Notes: generated by a model not told the origin, from the letters alone. Shown: positions 24,201-32,503, numbered from the stretch's first letter. The stretch: DNA of 42,498 bases from an uncultured Bacteroidia bacterium (GCA_902771635.1 CACXXW010000029.1:1-42498); one strand, 5' to 3'. Program-made: numbers and translations.

Positions 24201-25926
24201 CACGGGCAATTGTATTCCATTGCTCCTCAGTGGTGATGATGTAGGGATTTTCGGCAGTGCCCTCGCCGGTGAAGCCTATGTCTTCAGTCGTTACGTTGAT
24301 AATATATTCAGTAGCAGTGCTGGCATCGACAGTGTAGGAATAACTGCCTGAAGTAGTGCCAACCGAGGTGCCATTCACTGATACTCCATTCACTACCTCT
24401 GAAAGGTCTTCACAGTACACGTTGAAATTCACCGTTGCGCCGTTAGGGGCATAGAAAGCGTCGTTGTAGGCTACGCCCGTGCCACTGAAGTCGATTTTCA
24501 CCTTTGGCGACACCGTAACTTGTTTCTTGAAAATATAGGCCCGCACGTCTTTTTGGTTAATATCGGGCAAATTGTTGTTGCAGAAATAGGTGTTCGTGAC
24601 TTCCGCACCGACACAAGGTGGTGTAACATCATATCTAAGTAGATAGTTTCCAATGATATACCCTGTAAAACCATCACTACCAGTGACAGCGTTGCCCAAG
24701 TACAAACAGTTCTTTATTTCTGGTGGATACGGAGTAGATCCACTTATCAAATGATCGTATGATGCATCTTGCACTTCTCCGATAAGGCCACCCGCATTTC
24801 CGCTTCCGCTCACCTGAGCATAACAAACCACATTGGTCAGAAAGGACCAATAAGTCATCCGACCCACAATGCCTCCGGTGAAATCGCCGCCTATGATGAT
24901 GCTGTTTTTCAAAACAAGGTCGTTGATTTTAGCTTTATTAAGACCGACACCATAATGTTCGTCCCAGTACTTTCCTTCCGCATGGCCGAACAGTCCGTTA
25001 TAGGCTTGGTCGCCGCGGTTCACATAGACATCGCTGATTTGGTGTCCGTTACCATTGAAGGTGGACCCGAAAGGATGGGTCGCGTCGCCTATCGGAACCC
25101 AATAGTGTGCGCTGAGGTCGAGGTCGGCAGCAAGGTTGATGACACCATCTTGGTCGAAACTTTGTTCGCCGCTGTTGAGCAGGTAAGCCAAGCGGGCCAA
25201 TTCCGCCTCGTTTTGGATGTTGATGGTGTTGCCCTCGTAGCTACTGAACGACTCGGCATAGTTGCCCGGATCAGTCCAGCTGTCAGTTGGGGCCATATTC
25301 TCAGAAGTAAAAGTGACATTGAGTGAGGTGCCATACTTGCTCTGAAATGCGGCAAGTCGGGTGGGGAAGACGTGCATCTTTGTGGTGCGAGGGAAAGGGT
25401 ATGATGTAGTGCCTTCTCCAGTGATGAAGTCCAAATTGGAACCTCCCCACAAGATGTCTTCGGCCTTTGCATAGCAATACACGTCATACAATTGTTCGCA
25501 GTAATGGAAAGCCCCTGCCTCGATATAAGTGACGGTGCTGGGAATGTCGATGATACTCATAGTGCTGTTTCGGAAAGCATCTGTCTTAATCACCCGCAAA
25601 CTTTGTGGCAGCGTGACGCTGTTGATGTTAAATTGGATGAACGCCCACTTTCCGATTTCCTTCACACCTTCTTCGATGACAAGGGTGTGGATGTCCGTTA
25701 CATATTCATGCCAAGGTGCAGGGGCATCAGAAGTGTAATCAGCCATAACGCCGTCTTGTCCTTCACCTACACTGACGGTGAGGGCGTAGAAATTGTGGTC
25801 GTCCATAGTAAGCGTACAAGTTGTGCCGCCACTTGTCCATGTTTCGTGCCACCCATTTTGTGCCCAAGAAAACTTTCCCATCACCAACAAGGCAAAGAGA
25901 AGAAAAAATAAACCAGTTCTTTTCAT
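21208..25926 (-). CDS. Large secreted BspA-like protein with LRR_5 and GLUG repeats
   Basis: This is a 1572-aa exported surface protein. Seen: a signal peptide (MKRTGLFFLLFALLVMGKFSWAQ); a Treponema-type leucine-rich stretch (about residues 90-155: EEGVKEIGKWAF, LPQSLRVIKTDAFRN, IPSTVTYIEAGAF); then long arrays of GLUG-type repeats (GGIVGRM, GGLIGEV, AGFVAES, GGFMGYV, GGFVGIG, GGLVAQA, GGFVGEV, about 300-1150). Bacterial-Ig-like strands and a C-terminal region ending SRFKLVFAAKK follow, reminiscent of Bacteroidales exported proteins with a terminal sorting or anchoring domain. It probably mediates adhesion. Residues about 1439-1459 (VVEPVETPSAKVGPSTSSGT) are encoded by a palindromic repeat. 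It stands alone between two family A repeats. Confidence 0.88.
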   Translation of the reverse strand: MKRTGLFFLLFALLVMGKFSWAQNGWHETWTSGGTTCTLTMDDHNFYALTVSVGEGQDGVMADYTSDAPAPWHEYVTDIHTLVIEEGVKEIGKWAFIQFNINSVTLPQSLRVIKTDAFRNSTMSIIDIPSTVTYIEAGAFHYCEQLYDVYCYAKAEDILWGGSNLDFITGEGTTSYPFPRTTKMHVFPTRLAAFQSKYGTSLNVTFTSENMAPTDSWTDPGNYAESFSSYEGNTINIQNEAELARLAYLLNSGEQSFDQDGVINLAADLDLSAHYWVPIGDATHPFGSTFNGNGHQISDVYVNRGDQAYNGLFGHAEGKYWDEHYGVGLNKAKINDLVLKNSIIIGGDFTGGIVGRMTYWSFLTNVVCYAQVSGSGNAGGLIGEVQDASYDHLISGSTPYPPEIKNCLYLGNAVTGSDGFTGYIIGNYLLRYDVTPPCVGAEVTNTYFCNNNLPDINQKDVRAYIFKKQVTVSPKVKIDFSGTGVAYNDAFYAPNGATVNFNVYCEDLSEVVNGVSVNGTSVGTTSGSYSYTVDASTATEYIINVTTEDIGFTGEGTAENPYIITTEEQWNTIAREVAQERNFSGQYLKLGADISVTTMVGTSNDYHFNRFFAGNFNGDGHTLTFNCGTESEPFNEDYCAPFHSAKNAIITNLTVVGDIYTARRYAAGFVAESQNNIIQDCLSSINIHSTYAGQGCHGGFMGYVDCTQQTSQIIGCVFNGSLLGPNTTKVGGFVGIGDCRGMAYGHVQVNDSFFVPTNITVGEDGSCTFVTKGGFDLYRGDMAFYTTALGTVQGQPCSTQTSENEIYRKHTPIDGEMYYSAITITNLESTYYGDGNAISVNPTLKDAYGHTLNLETDYTLTIYDAENNIVEELTASGNYTLIISSVEGGNCFGSKTHAFTVVRLPGSGTAEDPFIIASTQDWEVFANTVNQGNTYSGKYVSLTADITVSTMVGTSEHPFTGTFSSAEQKTLTFNYGTEEEPFNYDYCAPFRYIDGATIEKLNIAGSIYIHDQYAGGLVAQANGAWSIKDCVNSVSIHSTIGNIYDGFGYYGGFVGEAVECGGEGTGILRCIFKGQFVGPNAKAVGGFVGEVAAGYTLYVKECLFMPFLIDLALDDTNNSTIARGGISCDKVFYVNPLGAEQGFQAYTYALMPSDIGEHLEDNLFASFYENGIYYEGQYYAPSKPFYFIIAGNWNNPDNWKEGGLPTASNNVVIRANATIPSGCVAVAGAVLVDNGYTLTIEDGGQLVHGNAGLTATVKKEITGVGNSWLSDNNGWHFIASPIVAENGIDPEVISHLIGINFDLYRLKGTRWENAKVDDEDFVLENGTGYLYANKRTVSLRFSGELKPYSEANGSNEVSVSAGWNLIGNPFVCNVYADRSFYKMNAEGTAVEAVENYAAYPIAPCTGIVIKANEAGTVTLTKGTQQQNANQGSIQITLSQVVEPVETPSAKVGPSTSSGTLTIDKAIVSFNENAALPKFRYGDNAEIYISQGNDDYAIAYSDKQGEMPLNFKAKEDNEYILSFNLEGIEMDYLHLIDCMTGADIDLLQAPSYSFKATTQDDESRFKLVFAAKK
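21550..21611. repeat. Palindromic repeat inside the BspA-like gene, family E
   Basis: TGAGCTTGTCGAA (21556-21568) pairs with TTCGACAGGCTCA (21592-21604), allowing one G-T pair. GGTCCCTGAGCTTGTCGAAG and its relative GTTTCGACAGGCTCAACGAC are known dispersed-repeat sequences. In frame it adds the low-complexity peptide VEPVETPSAKVGPSTSSGT to the surface protein. Confidence 0.8.
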
Positions 25927-25976
25927 TGTGTATAAATTTTATAAAAAATAAATCTAAATCAAAATCTATTTGAGCG

Positions 25977-25985
25977 GCAAAAGTA
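25977..25985 (-). promoter_or_regulatory. -7 promoter box of the BspA-like gene
   Basis: The minus strand reads TACTTTTGC, giving a leader of about 45 nt before the ATG at 25926. Confidence 0.6.
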
Positions 25986-26044
25986 CAAAAAAAACAACTC
26001 CAAACCGTGTGTTGATAAGGTTTTTTGGGGTATTATCAACCAAC

Positions 26045-26084
26045 AAATCCGCACCCCAAGCCTTCGCCCGAATTGCGGATTTTT
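26045..26084. repeat. Dispersed palindromic repeat, family A, copy 2
   Basis: AAATCCGCA (26045-26053) pairs with TGCGGATTT (26074-26082); centre CCCCAAGCCTTCGCCCGAAT. It lies 3' of the CMD-cupin gene and may act as its terminator. Confidence 0.8.
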
Positions 26085-26101
26085 CGTTGAACCTTGCCCT
26101 A

Positions 26102-27220
26102 TTATTTCAATGTGCCATATTGTTCGTCGGTGACAGGCTCCAGCCACTCGTTGCTGTTGCCAGGTTGGGCATTAGCGTGATAGGTGAGGTGCTGCATCCA
26201 GCTGTCTTTGGTGGCACCATGCCAATGCTTCACGCCCTCGGGAACGGCGATGACGGTGCCAGGAACCAACGGAACGGCTTCCCTACCCCACTCCTGATAC
26301 CAACCGCGACCGCTCACGCAAATCAACATCTGAACTGCACCGTGGTGAACGTGCCAGTTGTTGCGGCAGCCAGGCTCGAAGCTGACATTGCAGAGGCCAG
26401 TTGCGGGATCAAGGACGGCGAGGTAGCTATTGCCTATGAAATATTGGGCGTATGCAGTGTTGGGTTCGCCAATGGGCCAGGGCGACTGTGCACACACCAC
26501 ATCGTTCTTGCCGTCGACAGCGGCAGCGATGGCAGCCTCACAACGCAAGGCCTCGGCCTGCAATCCTTTGGCTTTCAAAGCCACTGGGATGCTGCGCAAC
26601 TGCTCCTCGGTGACACCCATGTTCAAGGCACCACGCACATGTGCCTGCAACTGCGGCATTACGTTCTCCAAGCCACTCAACGCACTCACGGTGATGAGCT
26701 CGCGGTCGGCGTGGGTGAGGTTGTCGCGAGCAAAGATGTCGCCGAAGAGATGCGCTTTCAGATAGTAGTCCTCGGCAGGGCAGAAGTCATAGTTGAAAGG
26801 GCGACCGCTCAACTTGGTCTGCACCTCGGTGCCTTGTTTCAAGGCATCGTAGCTAGCGGGCAGGGGAGAGGCGTCCATACCTTCTTCAGTGGTTTTGCCT
26901 TCGCTTTGGCGTTGCTCCAACACCTTCTGCAAAGTGCCAAGGGCATTCAAAGAACGTGGGAATCCTGTGTAGGCATAGAGTTGCGATAGGGCTTCCTTGA
27001 TTTGGCTGACCGTCAGGCCGGCATCCAAGCCGCCGTTGATGGCCTCGGCCAAGGCGGTATAGTCGGCTTTGGCCTCGTTGCAGGCGATGGCCGACATGAA
27101 GGCCGCCTGCTCGGTAGTAAAGGTGAGTGTGTTCATTTCTTTTGCGTTTTCTTTAGTGGATTGCGTTCCACAGGCGGCCATTGTCAATGCGATGGCGAAT
27201 ATCATCATTTTCTTTTTCAT
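26102..27220 (-). CDS. Exported lipoprotein: carboxymuconolactone decarboxylase (AhpD-like) domains plus cupin
   Basis: A 372-aa lipoprotein (MKKKMMIFAIALTMAAC, Cys 17). Two AhpD/CMD-like helical units follow: about 30-110 (AFMSAIACNEAKADYTALAEAINGG...LTVSQIKEALSQLYAYTGFPRS) and about 145-235 (DNLTHADRELITVSALSGL, LQAHVRGALNMGVTEEQLRSI). A C-terminal cupin follows (CRNNWHVHHGAVQMLICVSGRGWYQEWG, PGTVIAVPEGVKHWHGA), whose His and Glu residues can bind a metal. The CMD-cupin combination is known in Bacteroidales, but its substrate is not established. It starts 5 nt after the alpha/beta hydrolase gene and surely shares its transcript. Confidence 0.88.
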   Translation of the reverse strand: MKKKMMIFAIALTMAACGTQSTKENAKEMNTLTFTTEQAAFMSAIACNEAKADYTALAEAINGGLDAGLTVSQIKEALSQLYAYTGFPRSLNALGTLQKVLEQRQSEGKTTEEGMDASPLPASYDALKQGTEVQTKLSGRPFNYDFCPAEDYYLKAHLFGDIFARDNLTHADRELITVSALSGLENVMPQLQAHVRGALNMGVTEEQLRSIPVALKAKGLQAEALRCEAAIAAAVDGKNDVVCAQSPWPIGEPNTAYAQYFIGNSYLAVLDPATGLCNVSFEPGCRNNWHVHHGAVQMLICVSGRGWYQEWGREAVPLVPGTVIAVPEGVKHWHGATKDSWMQHLTYHANAQPGNSNEWLEPVTDEQYGTLK

Positions 27221-27225
27221 CGTTA

Positions 27226-28299
27226 TTACAAGTTATGTTTGTTCAACCAATCAGCCACTATGTCGGCAATCTCGACATTGTTCATCTCTTGGAACATAAA
27301 GTGGCTGTTGCCTTTGATGCCCATGTCGGGAAGATGGATGACAGTGGCATCACCTCCGTTTTGATTATATTGTTCGGCAAAGTCGCGGCATTGGTTCAGC
27401 ACCATCTGCCAAAAACCTGTCGATTGGATGTCCTCGGGACCATTCATGATGTTGTCGCCGAAGAGGAAGAGCATCGGCACCTTGGCCTCAACAAACTTCT
27501 GGTATTCAGGCGAACCTACCATGGGTGCAAAACCCGGCTCTATGGCCACGATGGCAGCGATGTTCTCCGTATCGGTCTGCCAACCTACGCGACCACCCTG
27601 CGAGTGGGTGATATAGACGGCTTTCTTGCCGGTCATCTTCTGCACATCTGACAACACAGCACTCAACGCCTGACCGAAAAGCGGCTCGTCGTAATTGCCC
27701 GTGTTGGGTGTCATCTGGCAGAAGAACTGTGTCTGCGCCTTGTCGCCAGCGGGGAACTGCGATCCCTCGTAGCGTTCGGGAGCCACGCGACCGATGCGGA
27801 AGTGGGTGTACCAAGCTTGTTCGCCTACCTTGAACTTGCCGTCCTCCACGTCGCCGGGGTCGGTGACGATCATCTCGGTGGCGGCAGCGGCACCACGACG
27901 CGGCTGGTCGACGAGGAATACGGAGTAACCCTTCTTCAGGAATAGGTCGCTCCAACCCTCACGTCCGTCGGGAGTGGCCTGCCAGCCCGTGCGCGTCTGC
28001 CCGTAGCCGTGCAAAAACACGACCGGGATGCCGTTGCCCGAGGCGGGAATCTGGTAGAAGGTGTTGGCATGGTCCACATGTGTGGTGGTGCCTTTGCGCG
28101 ATTGGTCCATCCAGTTTTGTGTGGCATCGTAATTGCCTGGGATAGGGTCGGTGACGCGCCCGCCCGACGAGAATACGCCTTGCTTCTCAATCACGAGGCC
28201 TGTCTGCATGGGCTCGTCTTTCTGGTTGCAGCAGGCGGAGAAAGCGAGAGCAGCTACTGCTATAACTGCGATTTTTATAAGTCTTTTCATGGTACTCAT
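27226..28299 (-). CDS. Exported lipoprotein alpha/beta hydrolase (esterase-like)
   Basis: The start at 28299 or 28290 gives a lipoprotein signal (MKRLIKIAVIAVAALAFSAC). The hydrolase fold shows HGYGQTRTGWQ (oxyanion region), FLVDQPRRGAA, the nucleophile elbow THSQGGRVGW with catalytic Ser, and a late GNSHFMFQEMNN with the probable catalytic His. The order is as in secreted esterases of the PHB-depolymerase or lipase type; the substrate is unknown. A -7 box at 28341-28349 gives it a promoter separate from the flavodoxin upstream, and the CMD-cupin gene follows after 5 nt. Confidence 0.85.
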   Translation of the reverse strand: MSTMKRLIKIAVIAVAALAFSACCNQKDEPMQTGLVIEKQGVFSSGGRVTDPIPGNYDATQNWMDQSRKGTTTHVDHANTFYQIPASGNGIPVVFLHGYGQTRTGWQATPDGREGWSDLFLKKGYSVFLVDQPRRGAAAATEMIVTDPGDVEDGKFKVGEQAWYTHFRIGRVAPERYEGSQFPAGDKAQTQFFCQMTPNTGNYDEPLFGQALSAVLSDVQKMTGKKAVYITHSQGGRVGWQTDTENIAAIVAIEPGFAPMVGSPEYQKFVEAKVPMLFLFGDNIMNGPEDIQSTGFWQMVLNQCRDFAEQYNQNGGDATVIHLPDMGIKGNSHFMFQEMNNVEIADIVADWLNKHNL

Positions 28300-28340
28300 A
28301 CTAGTGTTTTTTTCATAGATCCAATGTTTTGATATTTGCT

Positions 28341-28349
28341 GCAAATATA
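28341..28349 (-). promoter_or_regulatory. -7 promoter box of the alpha/beta hydrolase-CMD operon
   Basis: The minus strand reads TATATTTGC, 41 nt before the ATG at 28299, just after the flavodoxin stop. Confidence 0.55.
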
Positions 28350-28360
28350 CAAAGTTAGCG

Positions 28361-28948
28361 TTAGAAACCGATTTCTTTTAGCCACTTGTCGATTTGTCCG
28401 AACTTCTTGTCCATGCCGACACCGTTCATCTCTTTGGTGACGACACAGATGCCGTCGCGGTGGTCGCTCTTGGGCGTGGCCTTGACGATGTCTTTGAGGG
28501 TCTCATATTCGGCGGTGTAGGCCGTGCAGAACGGGATGACGGTCTTGCCGCTGAAGTCATATTGCTCCAGGAAGGTGAAGACGGGCATCGGAGCCGTGTA
28601 CCACCAGCAGGGGACGCAGACGAGCACCACGTCATATTGAGCCATGTCGCTCACCGTGCCTTTGATGGCGGGATGTGTGTTGGCATCTTTCTCGGCCTTG
28701 GCTTCGTTGGCGCACTCGTCGTAGTCGGTGGGGTAGTCGGCCTCACGGATGATTTCAAACTGGTCGGCGTTGAGTTTCTGCGCGATGTAGTCGGCAGCCG
28801 CCTTGGTGTTGCCGCTCCAAGAGAAGTAGGCCACCAGCACTTTCTTGTTGTTCAAACTGTTCATGTTTTCTCCTTTCTTTTGTGCGCAGGCCGTGGTGCC
28901 GAAAAGGCTCATGATGGCCAATGTCGCGATGATAAGTGTTTTTTTCAT
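28361..28948 (-). CDS. Exported lipoprotein flavodoxin
   Basis: A 195-aa flavodoxin with lipoprotein signal (MKKTLIIATLAIMSLFGTTAC, Cys 21). Flavin loops: VLVAYFSWSGNTKAAADYIA, VLVCVPCWWYTAPMPVFTFLEQYDFSGKT and IPFCTAYTAEYETLKDI. The ATG at 28948 is favoured over an upstream one at 28975 because it leaves a standard signal peptide. It follows the aldo/keto reductase by 10 nt, so the pair is an operon. Relatives in databases are annotated as flavodoxins of unknown partner; here the neighbours suggest aldehyde or quinone detoxification in the envelope. Confidence 0.9.
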   Translation of the reverse strand: MKKTLIIATLAIMSLFGTTACAQKKGENMNSLNNKKVLVAYFSWSGNTKAAADYIAQKLNADQFEIIREADYPTDYDECANEAKAEKDANTHPAIKGTVSDMAQYDVVLVCVPCWWYTAPMPVFTFLEQYDFSGKTVIPFCTAYTAEYETLKDIVKATPKSDHRDGICVVTKEMNGVGMDKKFGQIDKWLKEIGF

Positions 28949-28958
28949 AGTCATTAGT

Positions 28959-29804
28959 TTATCCGTAGTTTTCAATCAGATACTTCACAAAGTTCATGTC
29001 ATTGAAATTGACGGTGCCGGTATCGTGCTGGTTCATTGTTGCAATTTGGGCCATGTCATCGTCGGTGAGGGCAAAGTCGAAGATGTCGAGGTTTTGCTGC
29101 ATGCGCTCCTTGTGGGTGGACTTGGGGATGGCCACGATGCCGCGTTGCGTGAGCCAGCGGAGGGCTACCTGCGAGGCGGTCTTGCCGTACTTTGCACCAA
29201 TGCCGGCCAGTAGGTCGCTCTTGATGATGCCGTCCACACCTTGTCCGCCCAGCGGTCCCCATGCCATCATCTTGGTGCCGAACTCGTTGAGCGTATGCTC
29301 GATTTCGCGTTGCTGAATCATCGCGTTGCATTGCAGCTGGTTCACCATCGGCTTCATATCCACATAGTGGGCGAAGTCGAAGAAACGGGCTTGTTGGAAG
29401 TTGCTCACGCCGATGGCGCGCACTTTGCCGTCACGGTAGGCGTCCTCCATCGCCCGCCAGGTGCCGAACACATCGCCATAGGCTTGGTGGATGAGCAATA
29501 GGTCGATGTAGTCGGTCTTCAGCTTGTGCAGGCTCTCGTCGATGCTGCGGGCGGCCTTCTCTTCGCCGTTGTTGCTGATCCATACCTTGGTGACAAGGAA
29601 CAGGTCCTCGCGCTTGATGCCCGACTTGGCGACGGCCTCGCCCACGCCTTCCTCGTTGAAATAGGCTTGTGCGGTATCAATTAAGCGATAGCCCACACTC
29701 AATGCATCGCTCACGCAACGCTCCGCCTCTTGTGGAGGCACTTGGAACACGCCGTAGCCCAAAATCGGCATCTCAACGCCGTTGTATAGTCTGATGTTTT
29801 GCAT
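28959..29804 (-). CDS. Aldo/keto reductase
   Basis: A 281-aa cytosolic NADPH-dependent carbonyl reductase of the AKR superfamily. The catalytic tetrad is visible: D43, Y48 (LIDTAQAYFNEEGVG), K73 (VTKVW) and H106 (LLLIHQ). GVSNFQ and the cofactor motif IPKSTHKERMQQNLDIFDF complete the (beta/alpha)8 barrel. Length and start are standard. It has its own promoter box at 29842-29850 and leads the flavodoxin gene by 10 nt; an AraC regulator gene lies upstream on the same strand. Confidence 0.95.
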   Translation of the reverse strand: MQNIRLYNGVEMPILGYGVFQVPPQEAERCVSDALSVGYRLIDTAQAYFNEEGVGEAVAKSGIKREDLFLVTKVWISNNGEEKAARSIDESLHKLKTDYIDLLLIHQAYGDVFGTWRAMEDAYRDGKVRAIGVSNFQQARFFDFAHYVDMKPMVNQLQCNAMIQQREIEHTLNEFGTKMMAWGPLGGQGVDGIIKSDLLAGIGAKYGKTASQVALRWLTQRGIVAIPKSTHKERMQQNLDIFDFALTDDDMAQIATMNQHDTGTVNFNDMNFVKYLIENYG

Positions 29805-29841
29805 AGTTTTGATGTTTTATGATTTCTAACTGTTTGACAAT

Positions 29842-29850
29842 GCAAAACTA
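29842..29850 (-). promoter_or_regulatory. -7 promoter box of the aldo/keto reductase operon
   Basis: The minus strand reads TAGTTTTGC, 38 nt before the ATG at 29804. Confidence 0.55.
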
Positions 29851-29933
29851 CAACCATAATTCATCATGGCTGTTATGGATTTTTCGGGAAAAGTTTCACA
29901 TTTTGCGGTTTTGCTTCACTTTGCAAGCAATGA

Positions 29934-30743
29934 CTACTCCCTGAACGAACTCGGCGAAGCCCCGAGATTGTTCTGGACGTAGCGCGAGAAGTGGCTGAGG
30001 GAGGCGAAGTTGAAGCGGTCGGCGATGTCGGTGAGCGTGAGACTGCGGTCTTTGAGCAGGTGCGAGAGTTCCATGGCGGCGTAGCGGTTGATCCAGTAGT
30101 TGGCCGACTGGCCGCTGACGCGCTTACAGATTTCTGAGAGGTACTTGGGTGTAACGCACAACTCGCTGGCGTACCATGCCACATCGCGATGCTCGCGGTA
30201 GTCGCTACGCTCCAGCATCGCCACAAAACGGTCCATTACTGAAGCAGTCTGCGCCGACAGATCCGCCTCACCGTAGATGCGCGAGTGGAACTCGAAGAAG
30301 TCGATGAAAAGCGTCTGAAGCACGGCAATCATCTCGTCGCCGTGAAAATACTTGTGCGGATGCCTCATGCGACGGAACACCTCATCGAAGTCGCGTTCGC
30401 ATAGCTGTTGCTCCTCCTCGTTGAGATGCATGATGGGGTCGATGTAGAGCGACATGCCGCCACGTGTGCCGTAGTTGGAATGTGTGGCGCAGACGTTGAT
30501 GAAGTCAAAATCCACATAGACGACATTCACACGAAAGTCCACTGATGGCTTCATTCGTGTCACCTGCCGATTGGCCACCACAATCATGCAGTCGCCCTTC
30601 CGGAAGTGAAGCTGGCTGCCGCCGTACCACACCTCGCACTCGCCCGCCGAGCAGAAGGCATGGGTGATATAGCTTTCCATACCCGCCTCCGCGATGCGAT
30701 TGAGACTATCGTCGATGATGATATTTCGCTCGTTGAGTTCCAC
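29934..30743 (-). CDS. AraC-family transcriptional regulator
   Basis: This 269-aa regulator has an N-terminal cupin-like sensing domain (about 1-150) and a C-terminal double helix-turn-helix (LCVTPKYLSEICKRVSGQSANYWINRYAAMEL and LTLTDIADRFNFASLSHFSRYVQNNLG). It lies directly upstream of the aldo/keto reductase-flavodoxin operon, its likely target by proximity. A -7 box (minus TAACTTTG, 30748-30755) sits only 5 nt before the ATG, so translation may be leaderless, or a later start may be used. Confidence 0.92.
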   Translation of the reverse strand: MELNERNIIIDDSLNRIAEAGMESYITHAFCSAGECEVWYGGSQLHFRKGDCMIVVANRQVTRMKPSVDFRVNVVYVDFDFINVCATHSNYGTRGGMSLYIDPIMHLNEEEQQLCERDFDEVFRRMRHPHKYFHGDEMIAVLQTLFIDFFEFHSRIYGEADLSAQTASVMDRFVAMLERSDYREHRDVAWYASELCVTPKYLSEICKRVSGQSANYWINRYAAMELSHLLKDRSLTLTDIADRFNFASLSHFSRYVQNNLGASPSSFRE

Positions 30744-30759
30744 GATGCAAAGTTATAAA

Positions 30760-30798
30760 AAATCCGCAATCCAAACCTTTCGCCTGAATTGCGGATTT
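30760..30798. repeat. Dispersed palindromic repeat, family A, copy 3
   Basis: A perfect 11-bp pair, AAATCCGCAAT (30760-30770) and ATTGCGGATTT (30788-30798), with centre CCAAACCTTTCGCCTGA. The minus strand ends in a T run, as in a terminator for the acyltransferase operon or a cap before the AraC gene. Confidence 0.85.
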
Positions 30799-30817
30799 CA
30801 TCATTTCATTTCGTCTC

Positions 30818-31354
30818 TTATCTGATCATTCTAATCACCTTGGCAGGAACGCCGCCCACAATGGTGTTGTCGGGGACATCCTTTCCCACCACGGCGCCGG
30901 CGGCCACGATGGCGTTCTCTCCAATGGTGACACCCGCCAATATCGTAGCGTTGGCACCAATCCAAGCGTTCTTCTTGATGATGATGGGCTTGGTAAGCAA
31001 GGAATGTCTTGTTTCTGGATCTTCGGGATGGTATTCTGAAGCCAAAACCACATGAGGCGCAATGAAGACACCTTCCTCAATCGTGATGCCACCAAGTGCC
31101 AGGAAGGTGCAGCCGAAGTTGACGAAACTGCCCTTGCCGAAGGTGGTCTTCTTGCCATAGTTGATGTTGAACGGTGGAAACACACGCACGGTGTCGTCGA
31201 TATCGGAGCCTGTGATTTGTCGCAGGTACGTGCGCACCTCGGCCTCGGTGTGGTAGCCGGTGTTCATCTCGGCAACCAGTTTCATGCAACGCTGCACATC
31301 GGCATAAAGTTCATCGCTACCGACGTAGGTCTTTCCTGTGGGTTGTTCGTTCAT
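30818..31354 (-). CDS. Maltose O-acetyltransferase/NodL-type hexapeptide acyltransferase
   Basis: A 178-aa sugar or small-molecule O-acetyltransferase with an N-terminal helical cap (about 1-50) and left-handed beta-helix repeats: [39 protein letters not shown] (catalytic His region), [32 protein letters not shown], ending [14 protein letters not shown]. Length and motifs are typical of the Maa/NodL group. It begins 6 nt after the hydrolase gene on the same strand. The acceptor is unknown. Confidence 0.9.
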   Translation of the reverse strand: MNEQPTGKTYVGSDELYADVQRCMKLVAEMNTGYHTEAEVRTYLRQITGSDIDDTVRVFPPFNINYGKKTTFGKGSFVNFGCTFLALGGITIEEGVFIAPHVVLASEYHPEDPETRHSLLTKPIIIKKNAWIGANATILAGVTIGENAIVAAGAVVGKDVPDNTIVGGVPAKVIRMIR

Positions 31355-31360
31355 TTTGTA

Positions 31361-32476
31361 TTATTTCAGGTTTTTGGTGAAAAACTCCGCCAACGTATCC
31401 CAAGGAATGTAATTGCCCTCGCCACCGTCGTAAAGGTCGCAGTGGGTGGCACCTGGGATGATGAGCAGTTGCTTGTTTTCGGGGTTGGGATTGGGTTTGC
31501 CAATGAAGTTGTAGCCTTCTGCCTGGCCTTCAACCATGTATTGGTAAGCGGCCTCGCCGAAATAGCGCGAGTGGGCTTCCGCGCCGTGCATCACGAGGAC
31601 GGCAGAGCGGATCTCGTTGATGTAATAGAGGAAACGGCTGCTGGCGTAGGCCTGTGTTCCGATGACGCGCCAGCCGTCGTTCGAGTTGCCAGAGCGAGCA
31701 TGATAACCGCGTGAGGTCTTGTAATAAGCATGGTAATCCTTCACAAACTGCGGAGCCTCATCGGGCAGCGGGTCGATGACACCGCCTGCCATTGCCGTTG
31801 GGTCGGAGAGGCGTTGCTTGCCCATGGCCTCGCGGGCATCGTGGCGCGACTCTTCCTTGTCTTCGCTGTCGAAGTAGCCATTTCCGCTGATACGGGTCAT
31901 GTCGTACATCGTGCTGGCCACGGTAGCCTTGATGCGGGTGTCGGCGGCGGCAGCGTTGAGGGCGATGCCACCCCAGCCACAAATGCCGATGATGCCGACG
32001 CGTTCGGCATCTACGTTGTCCAGTTTCGACAGGAAATCAACAGCCGCCATGAAGTCTTCGGTGTTGATGTCGGGCGAGGCTGTACGGCGAGGCTCACCAC
32101 TGCTTTCGCCAGTATAGGACGGGTCGAAGGCCAGTGACACGAAGCCGCGCTCTGCCATCCGCATGGCATAGAGACCGCTCGACTGCTCCTTGACGGCACC
32201 AAAAGGCCCGCTCACGGCAATAGCCGCCAGTTTGCCTTCGGCATCCTTCGGCGTATAAAGGTCAGCGGCCAATGTCAGACCGTATTGAGTTTCGAATGTC
32301 ACCTTGCGGTGATTCACTTTGTCGCTCAGCGGGAACACCTTGTCCCACTCCTGCGTGAGGTTCAGTTCTTGTTTCATTTCTTCTTTTTTAGTTTCTGTTG
32401 CTTCTGTTGTTTGCGGTTGATTGTTGCAGGCGGTCATAAGTGCTACCACAGCTGCGTAGATGAGAATCTTTTTCAT
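31361..32476 (-). CDS. Exported lipoprotein alpha/beta hydrolase with cysteine nucleophile
   Basis: A 371-aa lipoprotein (MKKILIYAAVVALMTAC, Cys 17). The hydrolase motifs are AVSGPFGAVKEQSSG, LAFDPSYTGESSG, the nucleophile elbow GIICGWGG-like (VGIIGICGWGGIALN, with Cys where Ser is usual), VMHGAEAHSR and PGATHCDLYDGG with the catalytic His. A Cys nucleophile is characteristic of dienelactone-hydrolase relatives. The substrate is unknown. It leads the acyltransferase gene (6-nt gap) and is preceded by a family B repeat. Confidence 0.88.
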   Translation of the reverse strand: MKKILIYAAVVALMTACNNQPQTTEATETKKEEMKQELNLTQEWDKVFPLSDKVNHRKVTFETQYGLTLAADLYTPKDAEGKLAAIAVSGPFGAVKEQSSGLYAMRMAERGFVSLAFDPSYTGESSGEPRRTASPDINTEDFMAAVDFLSKLDNVDAERVGIIGICGWGGIALNAAAADTRIKATVASTMYDMTRISGNGYFDSEDKEESRHDAREAMGKQRLSDPTAMAGGVIDPLPDEAPQFVKDYHAYYKTSRGYHARSGNSNDGWRVIGTQAYASSRFLYYINEIRSAVLVMHGAEAHSRYFGEAAYQYMVEGQAEGYNFIGKPNPNPENKQLLIIPGATHCDLYDGGEGNYIPWDTLAEFFTKNLK

Positions 32477-32503
32477 AATAAGTAACTTTTCAATATTTAT
32501 ATT

